Below are positions 50,137 to 56,988 of a stretch of DNA of 56,988 nucleotides, one piece after another. The translations under genes were made by a program, and so were the position numbers. Every line of letters starts with the position of its first letter. Within the stretch, counting starts at the first letter, position 1. Origin of the DNA: an uncultured Parabacteroides sp. (lineage in GTDB: Bacteria > Bacteroidota > Bacteroidia > Bacteroidales > Tannerellaceae); NCBI GenBank assembly GCA_949298575.1, contig CASFXH010000019.1, forward strand, positions 469-57,456, written 5' to 3'. The notes under the pieces were generated by a model, which worked only from the letters and a program-made list of their open reading frames with translations, had not been told where the DNA came from and did not search any database.

Positions 50137-51694
50137 CGTCATCCTCATAACGGTCTCTCTTTTTCCGGTTATAAGGTTTCTTGGAAATGGGACGGACATC
50201 AAACTTGAAGCGATCCCGCCGATCGTCATTGCCGTCCCGATAGCGTCCTCTCGGACGGTCGCCTTTGTCTCGGCCGCCTTTCTTCCAATCGTCCCGATCC
50301 TCGAAACGCCGGCGATCGCCTCGATCTGAGAACTTGCGATCACGGTCGCCTCGCCCAAAACGCCGGTCACGATCGTCCTCACGCCGGTCGCGATCCCCGA
50401 AACGGCGTTCCCGATCCCGATCGAAACGGCGCTCCCCTCGGTCGTCTCGCTTGAAACGACGTTCGCGATCGCCCGAATCCGAGCGACGGTCCTCGCGAGG
50501 GGAATCATCCCGCCTCGGTGGACGTTCGCCAGACTCATACAACGCTTTCTTGTAATCCTTGTTCGACCCCTCGAACATCTCATAACAGCGATACTCGCAT
50601 TCCAATGAGCCATTCATCAACTTGATCTTCTCGCTCGCCCGCAAGCCGATCTTGTCGAAGCATTCATCCTTATAGCTGATGATCCAAGCCTTATATCCCA
50701 TGAAGACATGTTTCAAGCGCTCCCCGATGATCGAGTAAAGTCCCAACAAATCGTTCGAGGAGAGCCGTTCGCCATAGGGCGGGTTCGTCACCAAGATACC
50801 CGGCTTGGGAGCTTCCGTTATTTGCTGGAAGGGCTTCACGGCCAAATCAATGTATTTCACGAGACCCGCGTTCCGGACGTTCTCCTCCGCGATGGCGATC
50901 GCGGCTGGCGAGATATCCGAACCATAACATTTATAAGCGAAAGGCCGATCTTGGCTATCATCGTTGTAGATCTTATCGAACAATTCCGCGTCGTAGTCCA
51001 TCCACTTCTGGAAAGCGAACTCCTTGCGATAGATGCCCGGCGCGATGTTGAGGGCGATCATCGCCGCCTCGATCAGGAGCGTCCCCGAGCCACACATCGG
51101 ATCCACGAAGTTCGACTCTCCTTTCCAGCCCGTCTTCAGGATCATGCCGGCGGCCAAGACCTCGCTCAGCGGCGCCTCTGTCTGCGACGCCCGGTAGCCC
51201 CGCTTATGCAAGGATTCCCCCGAGCTGTCGATCGACAACGTGCAATCGTTATGGGAAATATGGATATTGATATAAATGTCAGGATTATTGACACGGACCG
51301 ACGGACGCTTGCCTACTTTCTCGTAGAAGTAATCCACAATTGCGTCCTTCGTCCGGTAGGCCACAAATTTCGAGTGGTTGAAATCTTCCGAATAAATGAC
51401 GGAATCGATGGCGAAAGTTTTCTCCAGCGAGAGATACTTTTCCCATTCTACTTTCTTAGCCTCCTCATAGACCTTATCCGCGTCATTCGCCTTAAAGTGA
51501 TAGATCGGCATCAAGATGCGCAATGCCGTACGACAACAGAAATTCGCCTTGTATAACAACTCCTTGTCACCCGTGAAAGCGACCATGCGCCGACCGATCT
51601 GTAGGTCTTTCGCGCCCAAGGCCGATAACTCGTCAGCCAAAACATCCTCCAACCCGTACAGAGTTTTGGCCACCATTTCAAAAGTCTCGCTCAT
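50129..51694 (-). CDS. rlmL: THUMP-domain 23S rRNA guanine-N2 methyltransferase (RlmL N-domain type) with long charged tail
   Basis: A 521-residue protein. An N-terminal THUMP-like region (about 1-160) is followed by an RlmK/L-type methyltransferase domain (about 160-385) with the catalytic NPPYGERL motif near 310-317 and the SAM-binding DPMCGSGTLLIEAA segment near 195-208. It transfers a methyl group to the N2 of a guanine of 23S rRNA (m2G2445 in E. coli). From about residue 389 to the end, roughly 133 residues are an almost pure Arg/Asp/Glu mixture (RDRRFGRGDRDRK type), presumably disordered and possibly RNA-binding. Core RlmL homologues lack this tail. TATATTCGCG lies 35 bp upstream of the ATG. 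It heads the peptidase-purD-yqaA unit. Confidence 0.93.
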   Translation of the reverse strand: MSETFEMVAKTLYGLEDVLADELSALGAKDLQIGRRMVAFTGDKELLYKANFCCRTALRILMPIYHFKANDADKVYEEAKKVEWEKYLSLEKTFAIDSVIYSEDFNHSKFVAYRTKDAIVDYFYEKVGKRPSVRVNNPDIYINIHISHNDCTLSIDSSGESLHKRGYRASQTEAPLSEVLAAGMILKTGWKGESNFVDPMCGSGTLLIEAAMIALNIAPGIYRKEFAFQKWMDYDAELFDKIYNDDSQDRPFAYKCYGSDISPAAIAIAEENVRNAGLVKYIDLAVKPFQQITEAPKPGILVTNPPYGERLSSNDLLGLYSIIGERLKHVFMGYKAWIISYKDECFDKIGLRASEKIKLMNGSLECEYRCYEMFEGSNKDYKKALYESGERPPRRDDSPREDRRSDSGDRERRFKRDDRGERRFDRDRERRFGDRDRREDDRDRRFGRGDRDRKFSDRGDRRRFEDRDDWKKGGRDKGDRPRGRYRDGNDDRRDRFKFDVRPISKKPYNRKKRDRYEDDDD

Positions 51695-51728
51695 TTTTTG
51701 ATCGTGAAATATGTAAAAATGTAAGATT

Positions 51729-51738
51729 CGCGAATATA
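51729..51738 (-). promoter_or_regulatory. Promoter -7-like element TATATTCGCG for rlmL
   Basis: On the minus strand TATATTCGCG lies 35 bases before the rlmL ATG, a full match to the recurring pattern. Confidence 0.6.
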
Positions 51739-51828
51739 GATAAAAACTTTCAAACCGTTTCCGATCGTCCCCCCGGTTTTTCCATTCCTGTCACGAAGAA
51801 AAAATGAGCGCTGGACTGAGCGGAGGAA

Positions 51829-52290
51829 TCACTCCCCCGTATTCGCGATTTCTTGGATATCGTTCTGGGTGAAATCGCCCAAGAGGCGGATGACGGTGAA
51901 ACCTTCCGAATCGGTATTCGCCAACATGATCAGCTCCTTAATTTGCTCTCCCTCTTGCCTGACGTAAAAGTTCGCCCGGGTGCTGTCGTCTTTTACTCGC
52001 ATCAGTTCCTCGTATTCTTTTCCGATCAATGCCCGGAAATCCCGTTCCATATCCTTACGCAGGTTCGTGTTTTCCGTCGAGAGGATGCCCAGGAAATCGA
52101 CCTTTCCTTTCATGTTCGCCAAGCTGAGTCCGACGTTTTCCACGACAGGCATCATCTGGAACATCTTCTTGGAAATGTAAACCGTTGTCACGCCATCCAT
52201 GTCCGCGTATTTCTCGAACAAGTCATCTTGGGCAAAGCAAAAGTGGGCGCAACAAAGAAGAATAAGCGCATACAAATATTTTCGTTTCAT
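51829..52290 (-). CDS. DUF4252 exported protein (B)
   Basis: A 153-residue protein with a signal peptide (about 1-20, ending CFAQ) and a DUF4252-type domain opening with DLFEKYADMDGVTTVYISKKMF. It has a central Leu/Ile-rich region and a charged C-terminus ending NDIQEIANTGE. DUF4252 proteins are small secreted or periplasmic proteins of unknown function that are usually encoded next to an ECF sigma factor. This is the last gene of the four-gene module, two bases after the stop of the one-TM protein gene. Confidence 0.88.
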   Translation of the reverse strand: MKRKYLYALILLCCAHFCFAQDDLFEKYADMDGVTTVYISKKMFQMMPVVENVGLSLANMKGKVDFLGILSTENTNLRKDMERDFRALIGKEYEELMRVKDDSTRANFYVRQEGEQIKELIMLANTDSEGFTVIRLLGDFTQNDIQEIANTGE

Positions 52291-52292
52291 GG

Positions 52293-52691
52293 CTACTTAT
52301 TGTTTAAATGTTTATCTACTATTCTATTGATTCTCGCGATCTTCGCGTGAGCGGCTTCGGCCTGGGCGAATCCCTTGTTCAGGTTCTTGGAGAGGAAACC
52401 CAACGCTTCTTGGGCCACCAAAGCGGCTTCTTCCGGGTCGGAAAACGTGTCTTTCGGCGATGAAGAGCCTGCGTTTCCGAAAAGGATCAGGCAAGCCGCT
52501 GCGAAACAGGCCGCCGCGGCGCAGATTCCATAGCGCCAATACCGCCTCCACGGATACCCGCGCCGCTTCTCTTCTTGGGCCAACGTGTCTATCCGCCGTT
52601 CCAGGCGTTCGGAAAGGCCTTCGGGCAGGGCTAAGTCTTCCCGGAGCGCCTTGTCGATCAACTCATCCCATTTTCTATCGTCCATATTCAT
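52293..52691 (-). CDS. Small one-transmembrane protein, possible anti-sigma factor
   Basis: A 132-residue protein with an acidic helical N-terminus (MNMDDRKWDELIDKALRED), one transmembrane segment (about 53-71, ICAAAACFAAACLILFG) and a charged C-terminus. Such a cytoplasmic-TM-periplasmic layout beside an ECF sigma gene suggests an anti-sigma factor, but no recognised anti-sigma motif is visible, so this is inference. Its start overlaps the end of the sigma gene by 17 bases. An alternative ATG (MDDRKW) is at 52685. Confidence 0.75.
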   Translation of the reverse strand: MNMDDRKWDELIDKALREDLALPEGLSERLERRIDTLAQEEKRRGYPWRRYWRYGICAAAACFAAACLILFGNAGSSSPKDTFSDPEEAALVAQEALGFLSKNLNKGFAQAEAAHAKIARINRIVDKHLNNK

Positions 52692-53196
52692 TCGTTTGTG
52701 CTAATCTCTCCCGGATCCATTTTCTGGCCCTGGAAAGTAATGTTCTTATATTCGAGGGGCTAAGCCCCGTAATTTCCTCGATTTCCTCGAACGAGCAGTC
52801 CTCGATGCCCCTCAGGCGGATCACCTGTCGCTGGTTCTCCGGCAAGAGCTCGATCAAGTGGCGCACTCGGCGAAGGGTTTCTTTCTCTTCCAATTCCTTC
52901 TCTGGAGAGGCATCTGTCGCGAGCGAGCAGAGGGCCGTATCAAGGGGTTCCTCCTTTTGGCGGCGAATGGTCGAGGAAGCCCGCAGGAAATCCAGACAGA
53001 GATGCTTAACCAGCGTCACGGAAAAAGCCTCCGGATTCTGGACCGCTTCCAACTCCTCACGCCGGTTCCATAGCCTGCAATAGGCTTCCTGGAGCACGTC
53101 CTCCGCGTCCGACGGATCGCCCAGCAACGCGTAAGCGATCCGATAGAGCTTCGGATGGATCGGCAAAAATCGCCGTTTGAAAACCTCCACGTCCAT
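52675..53196 (-). CDS. ECF-type RNA polymerase sigma factor
   Basis: A protein of 173 residues from the ATG at 53196 (a GTG three bases upstream at 53199 is an alternative). Region 2 contains YALLGDPSDAEDVLQEAYCRLWNRR. Region 4 carries a helix-turn-helix with IRLRGIEDCSFEEIEEITGLSPSNIR. The gene is embedded in an operon: DUF4252-A, this sigma, the one-TM protein and DUF4252-B. The overlap with the one-TM gene implies coupled translation, as expected for a sigma/anti-sigma pair. Its regulon is unknown. Confidence 0.94.
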   Translation of the reverse strand: MDVEVFKRRFLPIHPKLYRIAYALLGDPSDAEDVLQEAYCRLWNRREELEAVQNPEAFSVTLVKHLCLDFLRASSTIRRQKEEPLDTALCSLATDASPEKELEEKETLRRVRHLIELLPENQRQVIRLRGIEDCSFEEIEEITGLSPSNIRTLLSRARKWIRERLAQTNEYGR

Positions 53197-53219
53197 CACG
53201 ATGACGCCTTCATCCTTTA

Positions 53220-53672
53220 TTAAAACTCACATTTGCATTCTCCAATCAACGAGCCAACGTCTGAGGACTTTATTTTCCCTTTCATACTGATCAAAAGGTT
53301 ATCGGCCCCTGTCACGAGGCAAACCAGCTCCCGAATCTCGTCTCGGCCGAATTTAACCAGGACTTCCATCCGGCTGCCCTCCTCGTTCGAGATGACCACC
53401 GTTTCATAATCGGGGTCTTCCAAGTCGTGAACGGCTGTTGAAAAACGTTCCTTCACCGCCGGATCGCACTCGTCAAGTTCCATGATCTCCAAATTCTTCA
53501 CCCCAAAAGTGTCTGTAAACAAGCCTGCCAACCCCATCCAAAAGCCGCCGAGCCGAAAGCTGGTCACCCGCTCCTCACCCCGGAAGGTCTCGAAGAGCTG
53601 GTCTATCCGCTGCTGCCCGTAGCTCAGCTGGGTGGCCAATAGGATCGTGCTTATCATGATTAATCTTCTCAT
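53220..53672 (-). CDS. DUF4252 exported protein (A)
   Basis: A 150-residue protein with a signal peptide (about 1-19, MRRLIMISTILLATQLSYGQ) and a DUF4252-like domain with IDQLFETFRGEERVTSF and a C-terminal ADNLLISMKGKI strand. It is a paralogue of the DUF4252 gene at the other end of the same module. It is the first gene of the operon, 23 bases before the sigma ATG. Its promoter-like element TATTTTTG is about 100 bp upstream, beside the tRNA terminator. Confidence 0.87.
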   Translation of the reverse strand: MRRLIMISTILLATQLSYGQQRIDQLFETFRGEERVTSFRLGGFWMGLAGLFTDTFGVKNLEIMELDECDPAVKERFSTAVHDLEDPDYETVVISNEEGSRMEVLVKFGRDEIRELVCLVTGADNLLISMKGKIKSSDVGSLIGECKCEF

Positions 53673-53770
53673 CGCTTTTTTCTTTTTAAATAAAACCTCG
53701 ATCGCCTTTCCCTTGGACGCGCTTCGGAAAGGCTTTCAATGGAGAAGACGAGAGGGCGGACGGTTTGTGA

Positions 53771-53778
53771 CAAAAATA
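53771..53778 (-). promoter_or_regulatory. Promoter -7 element TATTTTTG for the DUF4252/sigma operon
   Basis: TATTTTTG on the minus strand, about 100 bases before the first DUF4252 ATG. It lies immediately after the U-tract of the upstream tRNA terminator. Confidence 0.5.
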
Positions 53779-53780
53779 GC

Positions 53781-53826
53781 GAAAAAAAATCAGGCGAGCG
53801 CCGCGTTTCCGCTTTGCTCGCCTGAT
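53781..53826 (-). terminator. Intrinsic terminator of the tRNA pair
   Basis: A perfect 11-pair stem, ATCAGGCGAGC / GCTCGCCTGAT, is followed on the minus strand by a run of eight T. It lies 17 bp beyond the tRNA-CAT gene. Confidence 0.92.
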
Positions 53827-53842
53827 GTCCCCATGCTTCTCG

Positions 53843-53916
53843 TGGTCCCACTTGGGCTTGAACCAAGGACTCCCTGATTATGAGTCAGGTGCTCTAACCA
53901 ACTGAGCTATAGGACC
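53843..53916 (-). tRNA. tRNA with CAT anticodon (Met elongator or Ile2)
   Basis: A 74-base cloverleaf: acceptor GGTCCTA pairing with TGGGACC, D-arm GCTCAGTTGGTTAGAGC, anticodon loop CTCATAA, T-arm with GGTTCAAGCC. CCA is not encoded. With CAT it can be elongator Met or, after lysidine modification, Ile (AUA codons). C4:G69 and C5:G68 in the acceptor resemble the TilS-recognised Ile2 type of E. coli, but that is suggestive only. It is the downstream gene of a two-tRNA unit. Confidence 0.92.
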
Positions 53917-53938
53917 TATCCATTTCCTATTCCTCGTG

Positions 53939-54020
53939 TGCGGCTGAAGGGACTCGAACCCCCACGCCGTGAGGCATCAGATCCTAAGTCTGACGTGGCT
54001 ACCAATTACACCACAGCCGC
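53939..54020 (-). tRNA. tRNA-Leu (TAG)
   Basis: An 82-base tRNA with a long variable arm, as in Leu tRNAs. The acceptor GCGGCTG pairs with CAGCCGC, the anticodon loop is CTTAGGA (anticodon TAG), and the T-loop contains GGTTCGAGTCC. CCA is not encoded. It lies 22 bp upstream of the tRNA-CAT gene and shares its promoter element TACCTTCGCG. Confidence 0.95.
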
Positions 54021-54039
54021 CTTTCATGTTTTTTGACGC

Positions 54040-54049
54040 CGCGAAGGTA
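54040..54049 (-). promoter_or_regulatory. Promoter -7-like element TACCTTCGCG for the tRNA pair
   Basis: On the minus strand TACCTTCGCG lies 19 bases upstream of the tRNA-Leu 5' end, fitting a stable-RNA promoter and the recurring TAnnTTCGCG pattern. Confidence 0.65.
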
Positions 54050-54098
54050 AGCAATTTAATCGACCTTCCCAACTCGCGGCTTCACTTTGTAAACGACA

Positions 54099-54120
54099 GA
54101 GGCGCGACAGGCCGCGCCTC
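54099..54120 (-). terminator. Hairpin after rpsO
   Basis: A stem GAGGCGCG / CGCGCCTC with an ACAGGC loop lies 17 bp beyond the rpsO stop. The T-tract is short, so termination strength is uncertain. Confidence 0.6.
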
Positions 54121-54137
54121 CACCTGGTTTCCCTGCC

Positions 54138-54407
54138 TTATCGGCGGAGACCCAATTCCTTGACAATCGCACGATAACGCTCGATGTCAACCTTCATCAG
54201 GTAGTCCAACAAGCGACGGCGCTTACCAACCAATATCTTCAACGAACGCTCCGTCACGAAATCCTTATGGTTCTCCTTTAAATGCTCCGTCAAATGGGCG
54301 ATGCGGAAGGTGAACAACGCGATTTGGCTCTCGGGCGCGCCCGTGTTGGTGGCAGACTTGCCATACTTCTCGAAAATCTCTTTCTTCTTTTCTGAATCTA
54401 AGTACAT
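54138..54407 (-). CDS. rpsO: 30S ribosomal protein S15
   Basis: An 89-residue S15, the standard length, binding 16S rRNA and nucleating the platform. The S15 motif VGKRRRLLDYLMKVDIERYRAIVKELGLRR closes the protein, and the HFK-type region HLTEHLKENHKDFVTERSL is in the middle. It is monocistronic, with the promoter element TAAGTTCGCG about 47 bp upstream of the ATG. It is divergent from typA. Confidence 0.98.
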   Translation of the reverse strand: MYLDSEKKKEIFEKYGKSATNTGAPESQIALFTFRIAHLTEHLKENHKDFVTERSLKILVGKRRRLLDYLMKVDIERYRAIVKELGLRR

Positions 54408-54453
54408 GATCCTTTGTTACTTTAATAAATTAATACCATTTTATCTAAGCGAC

Positions 54454-54463
54454 CGCGAACTTA
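54454..54463 (-). promoter_or_regulatory. Promoter -7-like element TAAGTTCGCG for rpsO
   Basis: On the minus strand TAAGTTCGCG lies 47 bases before the rpsO ATG and is identical to the element upstream of nudC. Confidence 0.6.
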
Positions 54464-54537
54464 CGCCATTTTTTTCGAACAGCCAAGCCCCAGCCCGCTT
54501 TTTTCGGGGCGGCGAGCGAAGTCTCCCAAATTTGTCG

Positions 54538-54547
54538 TAATTTCGCG
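54538..54547 (+). promoter_or_regulatory. Promoter -7-like element TAATTTCGCG for typA
   Basis: TAATTTCGCG lies 20 bases before the typA ATG and is identical to the element before ribF. The typA leader would then be very short. Confidence 0.6.
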
Positions 54548-54567
54548 CCAAATTCAGTTAGTCTTCA

Positions 54568-56367
54568 ATGCAAAAGATTCGAAACATCGCGATTATCGCG
54601 CACGTGGACCACGGCAAGACGACGCTCGTGGATAAAATGTTACTGGCCGGAAAGCTGTTCCGCGAGGGGCAGGCCGAGCCGGATCAATTCCTGGACAGCA
54701 ACGATCTGGAGCGCGAAAGGGGTATCACCATCCTCTCCAAGAACGTATCCATCAATTACAAGGGGTATAAGATCAACATCATCGACACGCCGGGGCACGC
54801 CGACTTCGGTGGCGAGGTGGAACGCGTCCTCAACATGGCCGACGGCTGCCTCCTCCTGGTCGACGCGTTCGAGGGGCCGATGCCGCAGACGCGCTTTGTC
54901 CTCCAGAAGGCCATCCAGATCGGGCTCAAGCCCATCGTCGTGATCAACAAGGTAGACAAGCCCAACTGCCGCCCCTCGGAAGTGCAGGAAATGGTATTCG
55001 ACCTCATGTATAACCTCGACGCCACCGAGGAGCAGCTCGATTTCCCCACCATCTACGGATCGGCCAAGCAAGGCTGGATGTCTGACGATTGGCAGAAACC
55101 GACCGCCGACATCACCGCCCTCCTCGACGCCATCATCCAATACATCCCCGAACCCAAGACCCTCGAGGGCCCGGCGCAGATGCTCATCACCTCGCTCGAC
55201 TACTCGAAATACGTCGGGCGGATCGCCGTCGGGCGGGTCCACCGGGGCGAGTTGCGCGAGGGGCAAGACATCATGCTCTGCAAGCGCGACGGGTCGATGG
55301 TGAAATCGCGGATCAAGGAGCTCGACGTCTTCGAGGGGCTAGGGCGCACCGAGGTCCAGTCGGTCCAGTCGGGCGATATTTGCGCCATCATCGGCATCGA
55401 GGGCTTCGAGATTGGCGAGACCATCGCCGACGCCAACGAGCCGGAAGCCCTCCCTACCATCGCCATCGACGAGCCCACCATGTCGATGCTCTTCACCATC
55501 AACAACTCCCCATTCTTCGGGAAAGACGGCAAATACGTGACTTCAAGACATATTTACGAACGCCTCACGCGCGAGCTCGACAAGAACCTGGCCCTCCGCG
55601 TGCGTCCGACCGACTCGGCCGACGCATGGCTCGTCTTCGGACGCGGCGTGTTGCACCTCTCCGTCCTCATCGAGACCATGCGCCGCGAGGGCTATGAGCT
55701 GCAAGTAGGGCAGCCGCAAGTCATTATCAAGGAAATAGATGGGGAGAAACGCGAGCCGGTGGAGCAACTCACCATCAATCTCCCCGACGAGTGCGCCAGC
55801 CGCATCATCGACATGGTGACCCGCCGCAAGGGCGAGATGACCATGATGGAGAGCAAGAACGGACGCACCCACCTGGAGTTCCAGATCCCCTCGCGCGGCA
55901 TCATCGGCCTCAACAACGCCGTCCTCACCGCGTCGGCCGGCGAGGCCGTCATCGCCCACCGCTTCCTGGAATACCAGCCGTGGAAGGGCGACATCGAGCG
56001 CCGCGTCAACGGCTCCATCATCGCCATGGAGACGGGCCAGGCCTTCGCCTATGCGTTGAACAACCTCCAGTCGCGCGGACGCTTCTTCATCGCCCCGGGC
56101 GAGGAGGTCTACGCCGGGCAAGTCGTCGGCGAGCACACGAAGGAGAACGACCTCGTGGTCAACGTCACCAAGTCGAAGAAGCTGACCAACATGCGCGCTT
56201 CCGGCTCCGACGAGAAGGTGGCCCTCGCGCCCCCCGTCGTCTTCAGCCTCGAGGACGCCTTGGAATACATCAAGAACGATGAGTACGTCGAGGTGACGCC
56301 CCACGCCATGCGCCTGCGCAAGATCATCCTCGACGAGACGGAGCGCAAACGCCAGAACCGCTCCTGA
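54568..56367 (+). CDS. typA: Ribosome-associated translational GTPase TypA/BipA
   Basis: A 599-residue BipA-type translation GTPase. G-domain motifs: G1 AHVDHGKTT at 11-19, G2 RERGITI at 49-55, G3 DTPGHADF at 73-80, and G4 NKVD at 127-130. Domains II, III and V and the BipA-specific C-terminal region follow. It binds ribosomes, assists 50S assembly under stress, and is a standard bacterial housekeeping protein. Transcription appears to start just 20 bp upstream, so the leader would be unusually short. A terminator-like hairpin follows. Confidence 0.97.
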   Translation: MQKIRNIAIIAHVDHGKTTLVDKMLLAGKLFREGQAEPDQFLDSNDLERERGITILSKNVSINYKGYKINIIDTPGHADFGGEVERVLNMADGCLLLVDAFEGPMPQTRFVLQKAIQIGLKPIVVINKVDKPNCRPSEVQEMVFDLMYNLDATEEQLDFPTIYGSAKQGWMSDDWQKPTADITALLDAIIQYIPEPKTLEGPAQMLITSLDYSKYVGRIAVGRVHRGELREGQDIMLCKRDGSMVKSRIKELDVFEGLGRTEVQSVQSGDICAIIGIEGFEIGETIADANEPEALPTIAIDEPTMSMLFTINNSPFFGKDGKYVTSRHIYERLTRELDKNLALRVRPTDSADAWLVFGRGVLHLSVLIETMRREGYELQVGQPQVIIKEIDGEKREPVEQLTINLPDECASRIIDMVTRRKGEMTMMESKNGRTHLEFQIPSRGIIGLNNAVLTASAGEAVIAHRFLEYQPWKGDIERRVNGSIIAMETGQAFAYALNNLQSRGRFFIAPGEEVYAGQVVGEHTKENDLVVNVTKSKKLTNMRASGSDEKVALAPPVVFSLEDALEYIKNDEYVEVTPHAMRLRKIILDETERKRQNRS

Positions 56368-56418
56368 GCGAGACTCTACATTATTTTCCATATATAATTT
56401 TACATTCCTTTTAAAAGC

Positions 56419-56451
56419 GATAGGGCCCCACCTTCACAGGGAGGCCCTATC
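56419..56451 (+). terminator. Hairpin after typA
   Basis: A nine-pair stem, GATAGGGCC / GGCCCTATC, lies about 50 bp past the typA stop and is followed by a T-rich tail. It is a probable terminator. Confidence 0.75.
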
Positions 56452-56592
56452 TTCATTGTTATGATTCTTTTGGAAACGCAACCTGGCCCTCGCGGGAGAG
56501 GTTACATCTTGGAGCTACGGGCCTTTGCGGGCACGCGCCCCATTTGATAAATAATTACGTTTGTCTATAAATAAGTTTAGTCATTCGTTTTT

Positions 56593-56988
56593 TTAGGGTT
56601 TGGAAGATTCCTCTTTCTTCTTCTTCTCCGCCTCGGCGATGCCGACCCGCGTCTTGTAGGCGTTCGTCGTCTCGTCGATTTGGGCGTTGAGCTGGCTGAT
56701 GAAAGCGGCCGTCCCCTCGGTCGGGTTGGCGATGCTCCGTACGAAGGCGATGGTCGTCATGTCCTTGTACAAGTCGTCCATTCTCAGGCGGATCGCCGCG
56801 CTCAGCTCCTTCTCGTTGGCCGCCTTCTTGTCGCGGCGTCGCTCGCTCAGCTCGCGATAGCGGTTGTTCACTTCCCGCAGCTCGGCGACGACGGGCGTCA
56901 GGCCCAGCGTGGCGAGCTTTTCGGGGTAATCTTCCTTCTCCAAGTCGATCAGCATCCCGTCGATCTTGACGGTCTCCTGGCGGACCGG
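56593..56988 (-). CDS. DUF6261-like helical protein, C-terminal part (truncated by the window)
   Basis: The right edge of the window cuts this minus-strand gene; only about the last 131 residues are visible (stop at 56593). The visible part is almost wholly alpha-helical and charged, ending in a Lys/Glu/Ser-rich tail. The stretch LGLTPVVAELREVNNRYREL aligns with LGIGPDIEALREVAEKFEEA of the protein at 44006-44824, as do the following helices, so the two are paralogues. The start and full length are outside the window. The function is unknown. Confidence 0.75.
   Translation of the reverse strand, partial: PVRQETVKIDGMLIDLEKEDYPEKLATLGLTPVVAELREVNNRYRELSERRRDKKAANEKELSAAIRLRMDDLYKDMTTIAFVRSIANPTEGTAAFISQLNAQIDETTNAYKTRVGIAEAEKKKKEESSKP

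Noticed and set aside
50137-50613. An Ile/Thr/Arg-rich protein upstream of the DPP-IV signal peptide
   Set aside because: It is an out-of-frame reading of the repetitive Arg/Asp-coding tail of rlmL; only its end, from 50136, is a real start.
53843-54020. Encoded CCA ends on the tRNAs
   Set aside because: Bases after the acceptor stems read CGA and CAC, so CCA must be added after transcription.

Overview
This 57 kb window is chromosomal DNA of a Bacteroidota bacterium, most likely order Bacteroidales. The evidence is a SusC/SusD pair, a FecI/FecR/TonB-receptor/DUF4249 cluster, DUF4252, DUF1599 and BT_3928-type families, a Y_Y_Y regulator, an ArgE'-type M20 deacetylase, and TAnnTTTG-like promoter elements. 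It is a mosaic of housekeeping genes and envelope gene clusters. I see no plasmid, phage or CRISPR locus. I did not run any database search; family assignments rest on motifs and recall.

Layout. 1-0.7 kb: the end of an Rpn-type nuclease gene, then a repeat-rich gap. 0.7-5.5 kb: a SusD/SusC pair (minus strand). 6-10.9 kb: nudC (minus), an S9 peptidase and a small secreted protein (plus), the last two separated by 42-bp repeats. 10.9-17.8 kb: a minus-strand cell-surface signalling cluster (ECF sigma, two beta-barrel proteins, FecR, TonB receptor with STN domain, DUF4249 lipoprotein). 18.3-27.6 kb: trpS, a secreted esterase-like hydrolase (minus), carB, a Y_Y_Y/LuxR-type regulator and a sulfide:quinone-reductase-like flavoprotein, with a Crp/Fnr regulator convergent to it. 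28.7-33.8 kb: a minus-strand operon (M23/LysM peptidase, DUF1599, BT_3928-like, tpiA, SPOR, folE). 34-37 kb: xseB-ispD-recG. 37.7-44.8 kb: an oxidoreductase, pdxB, a GNAT acetyltransferase, ribF, an M20 deacetylase, a flippase and a DUF6261-like protein. 45.2-51.7 kb: rlmL, a DPP-IV-type peptidase, purD, a membrane protein and a YqaA protein, apparently one transcription unit, in which the peptidase and purD are both frame-disrupted. 51.8-53.7 kb: an ECF sigma factor, a one-TM protein and two flanking DUF4252 proteins. 53.8-57 kb: two tRNAs, rpsO, typA, and the end of a second DUF6261-like gene.

The most unusual feature is in the gaps between genes. Four gaps carry tandem arrays with a period of 42 bp (41-42 in one) whose unit sequences are unrelated, yet each unit has one or more palindromic or dyad cores. 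Two further gaps carry arrays of short palindromes with a 22-23 bp period. Spacing and dyad symmetry are shared, but sequence is not. A second recurring signal is a promoter -7-like element, TAnnTTCGCG, seen in front of about ten genes and apparently this genome's variant of TAnnTTTG.

Two neighbouring genes carry lesions: a perfect 17-bp tandem duplication in the dipeptidyl-peptidase gene and an internal deletion, with frame shift, in purD. These are either true mutations (slippage or phase-variation type) or assembly errors.
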